Assembly: GCA_007570785.1 (NCBI GenBank)
Contig: ML662442.1
Location: 64,439,213-64,503,212, forward strand
DNA from: Antilocapra americana
Lineage: Eukaryota > Chordata > Mammalia > Artiodactyla > Antilocapridae
Length of the DNA stretch: 64,000 nucleotides
Direction of reading: 5' to 3'
Below the pieces are notes generated by a model. It had not been told where the DNA came from, made no database searches, and saw nothing but the letters and a program-made list of their open reading frames with translations. Each line of letters opens with the position of its first letter. Positions within the stretch are counted from its first letter, which is position 1. Positions 25,255 to 59,689 of this stretch are shown piece after piece. Made by a program: the position numbers and the translations under genes.

Positions 25255-25735
25255 GTGTATTAGTTTGCTGCCATAGCAACAGAAACTGGGTGGCTTAAAA
25301 AATAAAAAGGTACTTTCTCACAGTTCTGGAGGTTAAAAGTCTGAGATCAAGTTGGTAAAAATTTGAAATCAAAATTTCTTTTTTTGCTCAATATGTCAAA
25401 ATACATTAATATCATTATTTATATTTGTAAACATATCAGAGATATTTACAATTCACATGTATATCAGTTGGTTGGTTTCTGTGGAGGCCTCTCTCCTTGG
25501 TTTGCGAGTGGCTGTCTCTTCCCTGTGCCTTCACATGGTCCTCCCCCTGTGCATGTCTGTGGCTAATTTATATTCTTATACATACACCAGTCATACTGGG
25601 CCAGGGACTACCATAATGATCTAATTTTAACTTAATTACCTCTTTAAAGATCCCATGTCCAAATAAAATTATGTTTTAAGACGTGTATCTCAGGGACATA
25701 CAATTCAGCCTCAGAACTCTTACCTCTGGGCCACC
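25255..25735 (-). repeat. MLT1-type MaLR LTR (ancient)
   Basis: Reverse-complement LTR with ACTGGGTGGCTTAAAA, CTCACAGTTCTGGAGG and CTTAATTACCTCTTTAAAG. An AT-rich stretch (about 25357-25466) appears to have been inserted into it. It has no coding content. Confidence 0.75.
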
Positions 25736-25921
25736 AAATGCTTGTCCTTCTAGCATGCAAAATACATTTCACCCATCACAATAGCTCACAAATCTTAGCC
25801 ATTCTAGCATCAACTCCAAGTACAAAATTCTGTCTAAATATCTAAATTAGATGTAGGTCACCCTTAAAGTGTGAGGCATCCTGAGGCAATATTCCCTTCC
25901 AGCTATGAATCTGTGAAATTA

Positions 25922-26472
25922 AAAAGCATTAAATTAAAAGATGCTTGCACCTTGGAAGAAAAGCTATGATAATTCTAGACACTGTATTAAAAGCAGAGAC
26001 ATCACTTTGCTGACAGAGGTCTGTCTAGTCAAAGCTATGGTATTTCCAGTAGTCATTTAGGGATGTGAGAGTTGGATTATAAAGAAAGCTGAGCACTGAA
26101 GAATTGATGCTTTTGAAATGTGGTGCTAGAGAAAACTCTTGAGAGACCCTTGTACAGCAAGGAGATCAAAACAGTAAATCCTAAAGGAAATCTACCTTGA
26201 ATATTCATTGGAAGAACTGATGCTAAAGATGAAACTCCAATACTTTGGCCATTGGATGCAAAGAGCCAACTCACTGGAAAAGACCCTGATACTGGAAAAG
26301 TTTGAGGGGAGAGGAGATCGTGACAGAGGTTGAGATGGTTGGATGACATCATCAATTCAAAGGACATGAGTTTGAGCAAACTCCATGAGATAGTGAAGGA
26401 CAGGGAAGCCTGGCGTGCTGCATTCCATGGGGTTGCAAAGAGTTGGACATGACTGAGCAGCTGTGCAGCAGC
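25922..26472 (+). mobile_element. BovB LINE 3' fragment
   Basis: BovB C-terminal and tail sequence (AATTAAAAGATGCTTGCACC to ACATGACTGAGCAGC) with a decayed frame. Confidence 0.92.
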
Positions 26473-26673
26473 AACAGTGAACTTGTGAAACCAAGTAACA
26501 AGTTATCTGCTTCCAGAGCATAACGGTAGGACAGGCCTAGGATATAGTATATTCTCATGGCCAAAGAGGAAAACTGAAAGAAATAAAGGGGTCACAAGTT
26601 CCAAGCAACTCTGAAATACAGCTGGACAATTTCCTTTAGATTTTGCGATTTCTGGTGTGATGCTCTGTCCTCC

Positions 26674-26683
26674 NNNNNNNNNN
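26674..26683. other. Assembly gap (10 N)
   Basis: Ten undetermined bases. The true size of the gap cannot be told from the sequence. Confidence 1.
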
Positions 26684-26701
26684 TCTTGTTCTATGTAAAT
26701 C

Positions 26702-26829
26702 ATCCCCTGGAGAAGGAAATGGTAACCCACTGCAGTATTCTTGCCTTGGAGATCCCCTGGACAGAGGAGCCTGGTGGGCTACAGTCTATGGGATCACAAA
26801 AGCGTTGGACATGACTTAGTGATTAAAAC
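26702..26829 (+). repeat. Bov-tA SINE, 5'-truncated
   Basis: The 3' half of the SINE only, starting at CCCCTGGAGAAGGAAATGG just after the assembly gap. Its missing head may lie in or beyond the gap. Confidence 0.88.
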
Positions 26830-26895
26830 AAAACAAATAAACCTCTAAACCACTTTTAGTTTAGTTTAGTCATGGGGTCAAAATTCCCTGCTTTT

Positions 26896-27577
26896 CACAC
26901 ATGACAATTAACGTTTCAATGCCATTCTCCCATATCATCCCACCCTTGCCCTCTTCCACAGAGTCCACGAGGCTGTTCTATACATCTGCGTTTCTTTTGC
27001 TGTCTCGCATGCAGGGTTCTTGCTGCCATCTTTCTAAATTCCATATATATGCGTTAGTATACTGTATTGTTGTTTTTCCTTCTGGCTTTCTTCACTCTGG
27101 ATAATAGGCTCCAGTTCCGTCCACCTGAGTAGAACTGATTCAAATGAATTTTTTTTTAATGCTGAGTAATATTCCATTGTGTATATGTACCACAGCTTTC
27201 TTATCCATCCCTCAGTTGATGGGCATCTAGGTTGCTTCCATGTCCTGGCTATTGTAAACAATGCGGCGATGAACGTTGGGGTACACGTTTCTCTTCAATT
27301 CTGGTTTCCTCAGTGTGTACGCCCAGCAGTGGGATTGCTGGGTTAATTGTCATGTGTGAAATCAATCGCCAGCCCAGGATTGATGCTCGGGGCTGATGCA
27401 CCGAGATTTCCCAGGGGGAGGGAATCGGGAGAGAGGAGGGAGGGGGGTTCTGGAGGGGGAGCATATGTAGACCCATGGCGGTTTCATGTCATTGTATGGC
27501 AAAACCAACACAATAAATTAAAGAAAATTAAAAAAAGAAAAAAAGAAAGAAAAATGGAAATAAACAAACAAACAAAA
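26896..27577 (+). mobile_element. L1-BT insertion with 5' inversion (twin priming)
   Basis: The left arm (26896-27344) is L1 in reverse orientation and the right arm (27345-27577) is the L1 3' UTR and A-rich tail in forward orientation. Both arms carry the same 14 bases, AATTGTCATGTGTG (27345-27358, and its complement at 26896-26909), so they adjoin in the parent element. A 15-base target-site duplication with one mismatch flanks the whole (26881-26895 and 27578-27592). Confidence 0.9.
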
Positions 27578-27987
27578 AAATCCCCTGCTTTTGTTGCCAT
27601 ATCTGTTTCCCTTCTATGGTGGCAATTTCCTGAGTCCCTAGGAAAGGAATCTTTTATTGGGTTAGCAGGGCTACTGGAGAGCAGTGGACATTCTCAAGGC
27701 TGCACAGGATGTGTATTTAAAGCTGCTGTTGGGCTGCAGCCTCAGCCAACTGTTTCTTTTCGTTTCCCTGGTGTCAGGCTTGGAGTGTCCTGTTGTTTTA
27801 ATAATTGCTAAGTGCTTTAGCCGTTGTATAACAACTAATAACTGTGGAACCTATGTTTTTTTAAATAGATCATCCTGAAGGGATTAAAAACCTCATTGTT
27901 TACTTAACACTCCAAAGTTGTCATGTCACTTCAAAAGTATACTGATCTCATTATAAATACTTGTTACATGACCTTGTTACCTTACCA

Positions 27988-28300
27988 GGGGTTTCCCTGG
28001 TAGCGCAGCTGGTAAAGAATCTGCCTGCAATGCAGGAGACCCCAGTTTGATTCCTGGGTTGGGAAGATTCCCCTGCAGAAGGGATAGGCTACCCATTACA
28101 GTATTCTTGGGCTTCCCTGGTGGCTCAGCTGGTAAAGAATCTGCCTTCAGTGTGGGAGACCTGGGTTCGATCCCTGGGTTGGGAAGATCCCTTGGAGAAG
28201 GGAATGGCTACCCACTCCAGTATTCTGGAGTGGAGAATTCCATGGACTGTATAGTCCATGGGATTCAAAGTGTTGGACATGACTGAGCAACTTTCATTTC
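27988..28300 (+). repeat. Dimeric Bov-tA SINE
   Basis: Two tRNA-like heads in tandem, at 27988 and about 28109 (GGGCTTCCCTGGTGGCTCAG), share one tail. The same dimer type occurs at 62351. Confidence 0.88.
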
Positions 28301-28309
28301 CCTTCATGT

Positions 28310-29500
28310 CACCTGGCTTTTAGCTAGGTGACAAGCTAGAGTAAAGACAATTCATGTGACTTGTTCTGCTGACTTTGTTTCTGGTAAATAAAAGTTTATA
28401 ATTGCATGCATTGTGGACATTATTGCATTTGCAACTTTGTAATGACCCTGCTTGTCAGTTAAGTAGGACCCACCTGTAGATCTGTTTACATCAGCCTTAT
28501 CAATAGGAGTTTCTTGTGACTCATTCCTGGAGCAAGAAGATAATCAGTTTACAAACTGTAGTCACAGTTGTTTTCTTCTTGTGATGCTGAGAGCAAAGTT
28601 GCAAGATTAATGTCATGACATCTGACCAAGGTGATATGAAGGGCAGAAAGCAACAACAGTTCATGAGAAGTTTGTTGGCTTACTGAATTGTGATGAATGT
28701 GGTAGAGTTTAAAAGAGACTCAACACACAATGTAAGATATAAGTAGTTAAAGGAAACTCTGTTCTTATTTCTTTAGTATTCTTTCTGAAATAGCCCTCTA
28801 CTTGCTACCAAGTCTAATTTACTTTTGGAGCATAAAAACAAATCATCCACAAGCATCAGAGTAAGATAGTAACTGTCTATAAATGAAAAAGTCTTAAAAA
28901 GCATGGTTAGAGACCTGATTTTAAGGCAATTATTCAGGAAATTGGCAATTTCTGTGACATACAATATTTTAATATAATAACTAGTATTAGCACTAACAAT
29001 ACACCAGAATTCTTCAAATTTTAGCAACTTCATATGATTTCTAGAGCCTTTATATTAATAATATCTACCTATGCAACTTAAGAAAATGTATTATTATTCA
29101 TTTGGCAATGTTCCCCATGTAATTTTATATACCAGATACATTCACTTAACTTAATATCTTTCTTTGGGATATTCAAGAGCCCTCTGAAGCATCCTGAATT
29201 TTGTGGGAGATCAAAAGGACTTCATGAATTTGATTTTAGAAAGATTGTCAGGAGAACAAAAGGTTTGAAACATTTGGCCAAGTAGGATTGTGTCAGTGTG
29301 AAGCTATGCTTATTCATACAATCAAAATGACAATAAAATTTCAAAGAGAAATGAGAAAAGTAACTGGTAAAGAAGCTTTATAAATCTGTTACCAAAAGCA
29401 GATGAATATTTCAAGAAAACTTTGTCCTCTCAACAGAGAAGTAAACCAAGTTACAGTTTTACATCTTTTCACCTTTAAAAATAAAACTCATTCATTATTT
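28310..29500. other. Intergenic stretch without recognised features
   Basis: AT-rich sequence. I see no exon, RNA gene or nameable repeat on either strand. Confidence 0.5.
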
Positions 29501-29504
29501 ATAT

Positions 29505-29645
29505 ATTTAAATTTATTTTTCATTGGAGGATAATTACTTTACAACATCGTATATGTTTCTGCCCTATATCAACATGAGTCAACCATAGGTAATCATATGT
29601 CCCCTTCCTCTTGAACCTCCCTCCTACCTCCCACCCCATCCCACC
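29505..29645 (-). mobile_element. L1-BT 3' end
   Basis: Reverse complement of the L1 3' UTR (CATTGGAGGATAATTACTTT, then CTTGAACCTCCCTCC). Confidence 0.8.
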
Positions 29646-30002
29646 TAAATTCAGTGTAATCCCTAAACCAAATTTTATGAAAGGGCAGCCAGCCAGTTCA
29701 CTCCAAAGATCCCCCCAGGTTCCTGCCTAGGAAATGTACTGGTAGCCTCTTAAGACTCCAAATTCCAAGAGAAGCAGTTAGAGTACAATTCAGTACATTT
29801 AAAGCAATGATGTTCATATATCAGAAGAACTCACCAAAGCACTTGAGGAATACCCAGAAGAGGGCAGGACTCAAATGGCCATGCTGGAACCATGCACTGG
29901 TTCAGGGTGGACTCCAGGTGTCCTCTGTGGGTATCTTTGATGTTCTGCTGAGCATGCCAAGAAAGGGTTGACAAAAATGCAATTACCTATCAAGTAAAGA
30001 CA

Positions 30003-30130
30003 GTAAAAAAAAAAAAAGGGAATTTTACTTGAGCCAAACTGAGGGTTATAAGCCAGACAGCTCTGAGAACTGTTTGGCTGTTAGAAGTTGAAGACACAGC
30101 CATATACATTTTCAAGACAAAGGATCATAC
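30003..30130 (-). repeat. Possible LTR fragment, family not named
   Basis: ATTTTACTTGAGCCAAACTG and CCAGACAGCTCTGAGAACTG resemble the end of a ruminant ERV-type LTR. The BovB fragment that follows may have been inserted into it. Weak call. Confidence 0.3.
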
Positions 30131-30137
30131 ATCAAAA

Positions 30138-30488
30138 TGTGGTGCCAGAGAAGACACTTGAGAGTTCCTTGAACTGCAAGGACAGCAAACCAGTCAGTCC
30201 TAAAGGAAATCAACTCTGAATATTCATTGGAAGGATTGATGCTGAAGATGAAGCTCCAATTCTTTGGTCATCTATGCCAAGAGTCAACTCATTGGAAAAG
30301 ACCCTAATGCTGGGAAAGTTTGAGGGCAGGAGGAGAACGGGATGACGGAAGACAATATGGTTTGATGGTATCACCGACTCAATGGACATGATTTTGAACA
30401 AACTCTGGGAGATGGTGAAGGACAGGGAAGCCTGGCATGCTGCAGTCCATGGGGTTGCAATGAGTTGGGTATGACTGAGAGACTATAA
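30138..30488 (+). mobile_element. BovB LINE 3' fragment
   Basis: The last 350 bases of BovB (GTGGTGCCAGAGAAGACACT to GTATGACTGAGAGACT). Confidence 0.92.
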
Positions 30489-30794
30489 AACATCAGAATG
30501 TTCACCAAGGATACACAGTGAACAGGAATTCACAATGACCCCTACAGAGCTGAGAAAGGTTATTCTTTAAGAAGTTACAGTGCTAGCATCAGAATAAAGA
30601 AAAAAAAAATACTGACCTTCACATTTGAGCAGGGATCTCCCTTTCTGAGGAGCTCTGTTGATATGTATGCCAATAAATACTGCACATTAGGGAGGGAGAA
30701 AGCCCAAAAAAGCACCGAGAGAGAATTTTAGATTTACTTTTTCTTGTGCTGCCTTAAAATATAAATTTTATTTCATCAAAGTATATAAGTATTT

Positions 30795-31300
30795 TTGCCT
30801 ATGGTAGGTAGAAAGAATGTCAATGTCCTAATCCCCAGCCCCTGAAGATATGTTAAATTACATAGCAAAGGGAAATGAAATTTACAGATGGAATTATGAT
30901 TGCTTGTCTGCAGACCCTCAAATAAGGAGACTATCCTGGATTATCTGGGTAGGACCAGTGTAATCCAAGGGCCCTTCACAGTGGAAGAGGTAAATTGAAG
31001 GGAAGAGTCAGTAAGATAAATGACTAAGGAAGAATGGCCAGTAAGATGCAAAGTTTCTGCACTAGAAAGTAGGGAAAGGGGACCCAAGGAGCGTAGGTGG
31101 CTCCTGGAAAAGGCAATAAAACAGATTGTCTCCTGGAGGCTCCAGAAAGGAATCCAGCCCACCTGACATCTTGACCTTAGCCTACTGAGAACTAGATTGA
31201 ACTTTAAACCAAGAGGACTGTAAAATAATAATTCTGTGTTGCTGTAGGCCATTAAGTTTATGATACCGTAACCTAATTTGCTAGCAAATTATGTGGCCTA
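30795..31300 (+). repeat. MLT1-type MaLR LTR (ancient)
   Basis: Forward LTR with TCCTAATCCCCAGCCCCTG, ATCCTGGATTATCTGGGTAG and CTGTGTTGCTGTAGGCCATT. It has no coding content. Confidence 0.75.
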
Positions 31301-31392
31301 GTTTGCTACAAAGCCACAGAAAACTTATATGTATCCTAAGGATCAATAATGGCTATCTGACAGAGATTATTTGTGTTATAATATTTATTATA

Positions 31393-31594
31393 TGGGGCTT
31401 CCCAGATGGCTCAGTGGTAAAGAATCTGCCTGGCAATGAAGGAGATGCAAGTTTAATCCCTGGGTTGTGAAGATTCCCTGGAGAAGGAATTGGCAACCCA
31501 CTCCAGTATTCTTGCTTGGAAAATTCCATGGACAGAGGAGCCCTGCGAGCCCCAATCCATGGAGTAGCAAAGAGTTGGACACGACTGAGTGACT
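31393..31594 (+). repeat. Bov-tA SINE split by an LTR
   Basis: Full-length SINE head and body. Its tail is cut at ACTGAGTGACT and resumes after the LTR at 32641 (GTGACTGAGCATGAACAC). Confidence 0.93.
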
Positions 31595-32640
31595 TGCCAG
31601 GAGCCGTCAGGATGCCCCCTCACTGGGATGACAAGGTCAGGAGACTGAAAAGGAAACTGCAAAGCGGATTTTCCTTTGGGGCATCCCAAGGCAAGGCCCC
31701 TCCTGGTATTTTTCTTGGGAAGTTCTGTTTATGCTGAACATTAGCTCATCTCAGTAGGTCAGTCCCAGTTAGAAATAATTCATCCTGAGATAATTCCCTC
31801 AGACCTTATTTCCCCCAGGGGATTGGGGAAGGCAGATTCCCTTCCCTGGGCACAAAGGAGGAATAAGGGGCATTTAAATAGATTATTACACCTCCTACTC
31901 CTTACTGGGGAGTTTACCAAGAGTTCTCTGGGGGTCATGGCAAGGCCACCACCAGAAGGGCTCATACTTGGGTCACCTTTCCACCTCCCACTCCCCCAAC
32001 CACTCCATGGAGGAGGCCCCCTTCCTTGAAGAAACCAGGCTGGAATGGGATTTAGGAATGCTCATAACTGTGGCCAGCATAGTTGGAGACATTGATTGCC
32101 TTAAGATAATGTAGACATAGGAATTCATTATAGTAGTTATATAAGGTTAATAGGGTTTTATTGCTAAAGCAGTGCTGCTAAACTGTCTTAGTCCTCTTTC
32201 CTCTCTCCAAACTGTCTCTTTGTTCTCTTTCCTTTTTCCTCATAAGAACCAAACTAGGTTAATAGAATAAAACAGTTTCAAGCTTAAGCCCTTCTCTCTA
32301 GCTTCTACATAGTTGCACCTAATAAGAGAAATGTAACCTTTCTACTTAGATTGATGTACTTATCCAAAGTATGCTGGAGACATTCAAGTGGTAAACATAC
32401 TAATGTTAAATCTGATTAACAGAAAGATGAGCTTAATGTTAAAGTTGTTGATGGTAGGCAGAAAACAAGATTATATAGAATAATACATGAAGTAATGGGT
32501 GTGTTTCTTGGGTATAAAAACTGTAAACCAACAACAATAAAGAGAGAGACTGCTCTATCACCACATCGACTCAGCTCACTTCTTCCCGAACGCCACTCAC
32601 CCTTCAAGACCCCTGGACCCACTGAGGCTGGACTCCGGCA
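31595..32640 (+). mobile_element. Apparent solo LTR, endogenous retrovirus class II type, with 6-bp TSD
   Basis: A 1,046-base LTR beginning TGCCAGGAGCC and ending CTCCGGCA, flanked by GTGACT at 31589-31594 and 32641-32646. A TATAAAA (32513-32519) is followed only 17 bases later by AATAAA (32536-32541), so the poly(A) signal probably lies at the U3/R border. No internal retroviral genes are attached. A six-base duplication suits betaretrovirus-like elements. It interrupts a SINE. Confidence 0.9.
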
Positions 32641-32659
32641 GTGACTGAGCATGAACACA

Positions 32660-33700
32660 CTATTTATTATAAAGTAATATTTAAAAAAACACAGTAGAGG
32701 CATATTTACCCTTCTTTTTAAAAGATAATTTTCTTTACTTTTAATGTTGAAAATTTCAATGTGTGTTCTATAAATAACTCAAATTTGTTGGGTCTAAAAC
32801 CTAGCTTGTCATCTTTCCAGAGAACTAGCCTCCTCCTGATAGCCCTCTCTCTGCTCATGATCCCACTCTTCTTTGGGTGACCTGGGTTTAGAATCAGTCT
32901 CCAAGCTCAGCCTTCATATTTCTCAAACCCAACACATATTATTCATTTTCACAGCCTTCCTCTGACTTCATCTCATTTGGTCTGTGACAGCTATACCTAC
33001 CTGGCCTCTCTGTCTTCATCTCTCCTCACTCTGGTCCATTTCATTCTTTAGAACCAGGAAAATATTCCCAAAGCAAATCTTTAATCCTATTACTCTCTGC
33101 CTCCAAATCCAGCCTTGGAGTTTCATTTCCAACAGACTCATATTTCAATTTTTCTAATTCAAACCTTTTCATTTCTTTTTTCTTTTGCCACAAAATAATT
33201 TTTGACTCCAAATTTATTATTTTGGATAGATTTTATAGACTGAAGAATTCTGATCCTTATAGCCTATTCTGCCATGTAAAAACCTCATGTCCTGTAATAT
33301 TTTATCTGTTTATAGAGGCTTTGATTCAAATGGTACTTTAACTCAGACAGAGACAGCTTATTGTGTTGTCCAGAATTTAAAATTTTAGTTTTTTAGTTAT
33401 TCACTGTGAAATCAATCGATAAGACTGAATATAATTGTTCAAGTGATGGGTTTCTATGTTTAAGTACATTAGTGCCAGACTTTGAACATTGCAGAGGAGC
33501 AGTTAGTGAATATTTTAAGCTTTGTGGTCCAAGATGCATAACCAGAGATATTGCGTAGTTAAGTGTGTGAAATCAAAGATGTGTGCACTTATATAGTAAA
33601 AGAGGAAACAAAGTTCACAAATTTTTATTGATAAAATTGAAAATGAAATAGAGCTTTTTTTTCCTCTTGGGTTGGGGGATAATATTTTGTTTAATTGAGG
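32660..33700. other. Intergenic stretch, partly L2-like
   Basis: 32800-33125 has the diverged pyrimidine-rich character of L2. From 33126 to 33700 I recognise nothing definite. Confidence 0.4.
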
Positions 33701-33712
33701 TTCAGAATTATT

Positions 33713-33925
33713 CTACCTGGTCACTCAGATGGTAAAGAATCTGCATACAATGTAGGAGACCTGGCTTCAGTCCCTGGGTCAGGAAGAGTCTCTAGAGAAG
33801 AGATTGGCTACCTGCTCCAGCATTCTTGCACGGATAATTCCATGGACAGAAGAGCCTGGTGGGCTACAGTCCATGGGGTCACAAAGAGCTGGACATGACT
33901 GAGCAACCACATTTTCACTTTCATC
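33713..33925 (+). repeat. Bov-tA SINE
   Basis: Full-length diverged copy, ending GGACATGACTGAGCAACC. Confidence 0.92.
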
Positions 33926-34597
33926 TCCAGTATTCATCTGTGCCGACTCTTCATGAGATCTTATGTATTTCATCTTGAAAAGTAATTTATCATACACATA
34001 GGTATGCAAAATACTGTCAGTCCACGAGTATGGATTCTACTTTTTCAGTCATTTTTGGATGTCTAGTAACCCAGTCACTATATTAATATTTCTGTTTCAA
34101 GGACTTGGGTCCTATAATCCATGGTGAGATTTTCGCCTTGTCCCTTCCTATATGCTGCTGTCTCTTGGCCCTGGCTTGGCATTGCTAACACCAGTCCTAC
34201 CTGGACAGCTTGTTCTAGATTCAGCTTCAGTTTTAGAACTCCACTTCCCAAGGGCAAGCTAGCATCTGTGCTTCCTAAACCCATTTACCTATATGGTTAG
34301 CCTTTCCCTGTGTTTTTGCATAATAAGCCCTCCTTGTATTGGCCACCTGCCCATCCATACCTGCTATTATTTAATGTGAAGTCTCCCTGTCTTGATGGAC
34401 TTTTTTCTGTTGTTGGACCTGAGTCTAATACAAACTTTACCTCCATCACCCTCAAGTGTACCTAGTTTCTCTGAACCTTCCCAGTTCTGCTTGTCCAACT
34501 GCCACCCAAGCTCAAGTGGGAGAACCAGGAAGGGCAGTTGATGTTGGCAGGCCCCTGGGGTTTTCCCAACACATTAATGAGGGAGCTTACTGAAAAT

Positions 34598-34782
34598 CAT
34601 GGTAGTGCAGATGGTAAAGCATCTGCCCGCAATGCGGGAGACTCAGGTTTGATCCCTGAGTCAGGAACATCTCCTGGAGATGGAAACGGCAACCCATTCC
34701 AGTATTCTTGCCTGGAAAATCCCCAGTCTGGTAGGCTACAGCCCATGGGCTCGCAAAGAGTCGGATGCGACTTCACTTTACT
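34598..34782 (+). repeat. Bov-tA SINE
   Basis: Near full-length copy with a short deletion near the 3' end (after GGAAAATCCC). A further 3' scrap of the same family is at 34998-35060. Confidence 0.9.
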
Positions 34783-35069
34783 GTGATTTTAGAAAATTCC
34801 CAGAATTCTGTGCATGCAGGGACCTTGTAAAATTTAAAAATTATTTATGATTGGTGGGGGAGGTAATGGTAGCTGCCTTCTAGAGCACAAGGATTCTAAG
34901 CATTAGAACACACAGAGTGAAGTTTTCATAATCCACAAGGTGGAGATTATTCTAAAATGAAAGGAGAAAGAACAGTGAGACTTCAGTTCACTGTTTAGAG
35001 AAGCCTGGCGGGCTACAGTCCATGGAGTGCAAAGAGTTAGATATGACTAAGCATGCACTCACGCACACA

Positions 35070-35690
35070 TACAAGATTAAAGTAAGTTAGTGCAGATTCA
35101 GATGACACAGGCAGTCTAGTCCAAAGTCTAAACTGCATGGAAGGATTTTGGCTGATGTCCAGGGCTTAGGAGAACTGTTAGGAAGTTTCTAGGACTTGAG
35201 AAACTCAAAAGGGGTTGGAGCTTAGGATTCAGTTAGGGGAACTGTTACAACAGAAAATATGACTAGAGGCTAGGCAATGCCAATATCTCTACTGTAAACA
35301 TCTGTACATGCTCCAGGTAGATTCTCTGAGGCTTTCTTCCCTCAGGCTCTGAGACCTAAGATACTTCTCCATTATAACATCCAATAGTTATTAGCATAGA
35401 GATGATCTGAGATCAACTTAGAAAATGAAGAATCCAATGCTGAGTCATTTAATTTGAAACAGACATAAGACTTTATCAGAGGTCTCCTGACTTCTTTGTC
35501 TGGTCATTTCTTGTGCTCTCAAGGTTGGGAAACAAGAGAGGAAGAAGGGAGAATGGGTATTCTGGCAGTGTGGGAGATTTAACAACTGGTTACCATGGCC
35601 TAGCCAAGTTGGCTTACAAAGCAAACTGTAACAGGGAGGAAGATAAAGGTGAGAGCATCGAGAACCAGACCCAAAGGCTAGATAGTCTTA
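35070..35690. other. Intergenic stretch without recognised features
   Basis: Unassigned. Short open frames only. Confidence 0.4.
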
Positions 35691-35695
35691 AGTGC

Positions 35696-35902
35696 AAATG
35701 TGCTTAGTCACTCAGTTGTGTCCAGCTCCTTGCGACCCCATGGACTGTAGCCTGCCTGGTCCCTCTGTGCATGGCATTTCCCAGGCAAGAATACTATGGC
35801 TTACTATGCCCTCCTCCAGAGAATCTTCCCAACCCAGGGATCGAACTCAGGTCTCCCGCATCGCGGGCAGAATCTTTACCGATCGAGCCACCAGGGAAGC
35901 CC
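35696..35902 (-). repeat. Bov-tA SINE
   Basis: Reverse full-length copy ending GAGCCACCAGGGAAGCCCC. Confidence 0.93.
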
Positions 35903-36176
35903 CAGAAACCCAGAAAGAAAACAAAGGCTTATATTAGGTGAGTAGATTAGTCCTAGGAATAGGACTTATAGTCCTAGGAATATCCTGCTTTTGAGACAAA
36001 TTGTGATGTGGACTTGATCTTTCTTTTATATAATCAGTATGTCATAGCACAATAATGACAAAATACCTTGCTGTGGGAATCTGAGGACCTGGCAGAATCT
36101 TACTTCTGAGAGGTCACTCACCAAGGTGATCTGAAGATGACCAAGTCCCTCGGGTCTTTTACCTTTATCTGTAAAG

Positions 36177-36400
36177 GGCTTCCCAGGTGGCATTAGTTGT
36201 AAAAAACCTGCTTGCCAATGCGGGAGACATAAGAGACAAGGGTTCTATATCTGGGTCAAGAAGATCCCCTGGAGAAACGCATGGCAACCACTCTAGTATT
36301 CTTGCCTGGAGAATCACAGGGACAGAGGAGCCTGGAGGGCTATGGTCCATAGGGTTGCACAGAATCGGACACAACTGAAGCCACTTAGCATGCACACATG
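36177..36400 (+). repeat. Bov-tA SINE
   Basis: Forward copy. It is the last SINE before the ENPP3 promoter, about 480 bases upstream of the CCAAT box. Confidence 0.92.
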
Positions 36401-36879
36401 TACAATTGGCAAGTTTGATTAGAATCCAGAGTGAATGTTTTCAGGAGAGAATTCAAAAGTGCGTATAGGACTCAAAGCAAAGTGTTTAGACTAATCTTGG
36501 CTACATAAAAAAAAAATCACTAGGAAGGATATTTAAATATACTGCTTCCTTTGTCAAAACTCCATAAGATTTTAATTCAATCAATGTGGAGCCTGGGCTC
36601 CATAATTTAAAAATTAAAATTAAAAAGCTACTTTGGGCAATTCTAAGTTTACCCAGTACAAAGAACCATTTGCCAAAGATATCCAAATATGGTTTTGTGC
36701 ATTTCTGAATTTCTAAAGACCTGGTGGGTCATTGTGGTCCTTGGAAAGAAATCCACAAGACCCTGAATTAGATTTTTTCAAAGGACAAAAAGAACAGTTG
36801 CCTACAGTGTACAGGAAATGAACTTTCATCTCTTGACACTATTGTTATTAAAGCTTTTTTTTTTCCCTGTCTTAACTAT

Positions 36880-36920
36880 CCAATCATTAAAGAGCTGTGC
36901 TCTTTCCAAACATTTAAAAG
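36880..36920 (+). promoter_or_regulatory. Candidate ENPP3 proximal promoter (CCAAT and TATA-like)
   Basis: A CCAAT box (36880-36884) stands about 30 bases before a TATA-like TTTAAAAG (36913-36920). Initiation about 25-30 bases downstream of the latter would give a 5' leader of roughly 80 bases before the ENPP3 ATG at 37025. The surrounding sequence is AT-rich without a CpG island, as expected for a tissue-restricted gene. Inferred from motifs only. Confidence 0.45.
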
Positions 36921-37024
36921 CCAGTCACAGTGATGTAATTCATGCAGTTTCTCTTTGCCAGACTAGGAAAAGGATATCAGTCTACTGTCTTCTGGTAGAA
37001 CAGGTTTATTTAGCTAACAGAACA

Positions 37025-59689
<22,665 letters not shown>

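Noticed and set aside
27988..28100. tRNA gene in SINE heads
   Set aside because: The Bov-tA head derives from a tRNA and keeps a B-box-like GGTTCGATCC, but the cloverleaf is lost and the unit continues into a SINE body.
31595..32640. Provirus with retroviral genes
   Set aside because: Only a single LTR is present, with matching flanks on both sides and no internal gene sequence. The same holds for 44015-44455 and 47783-48894.
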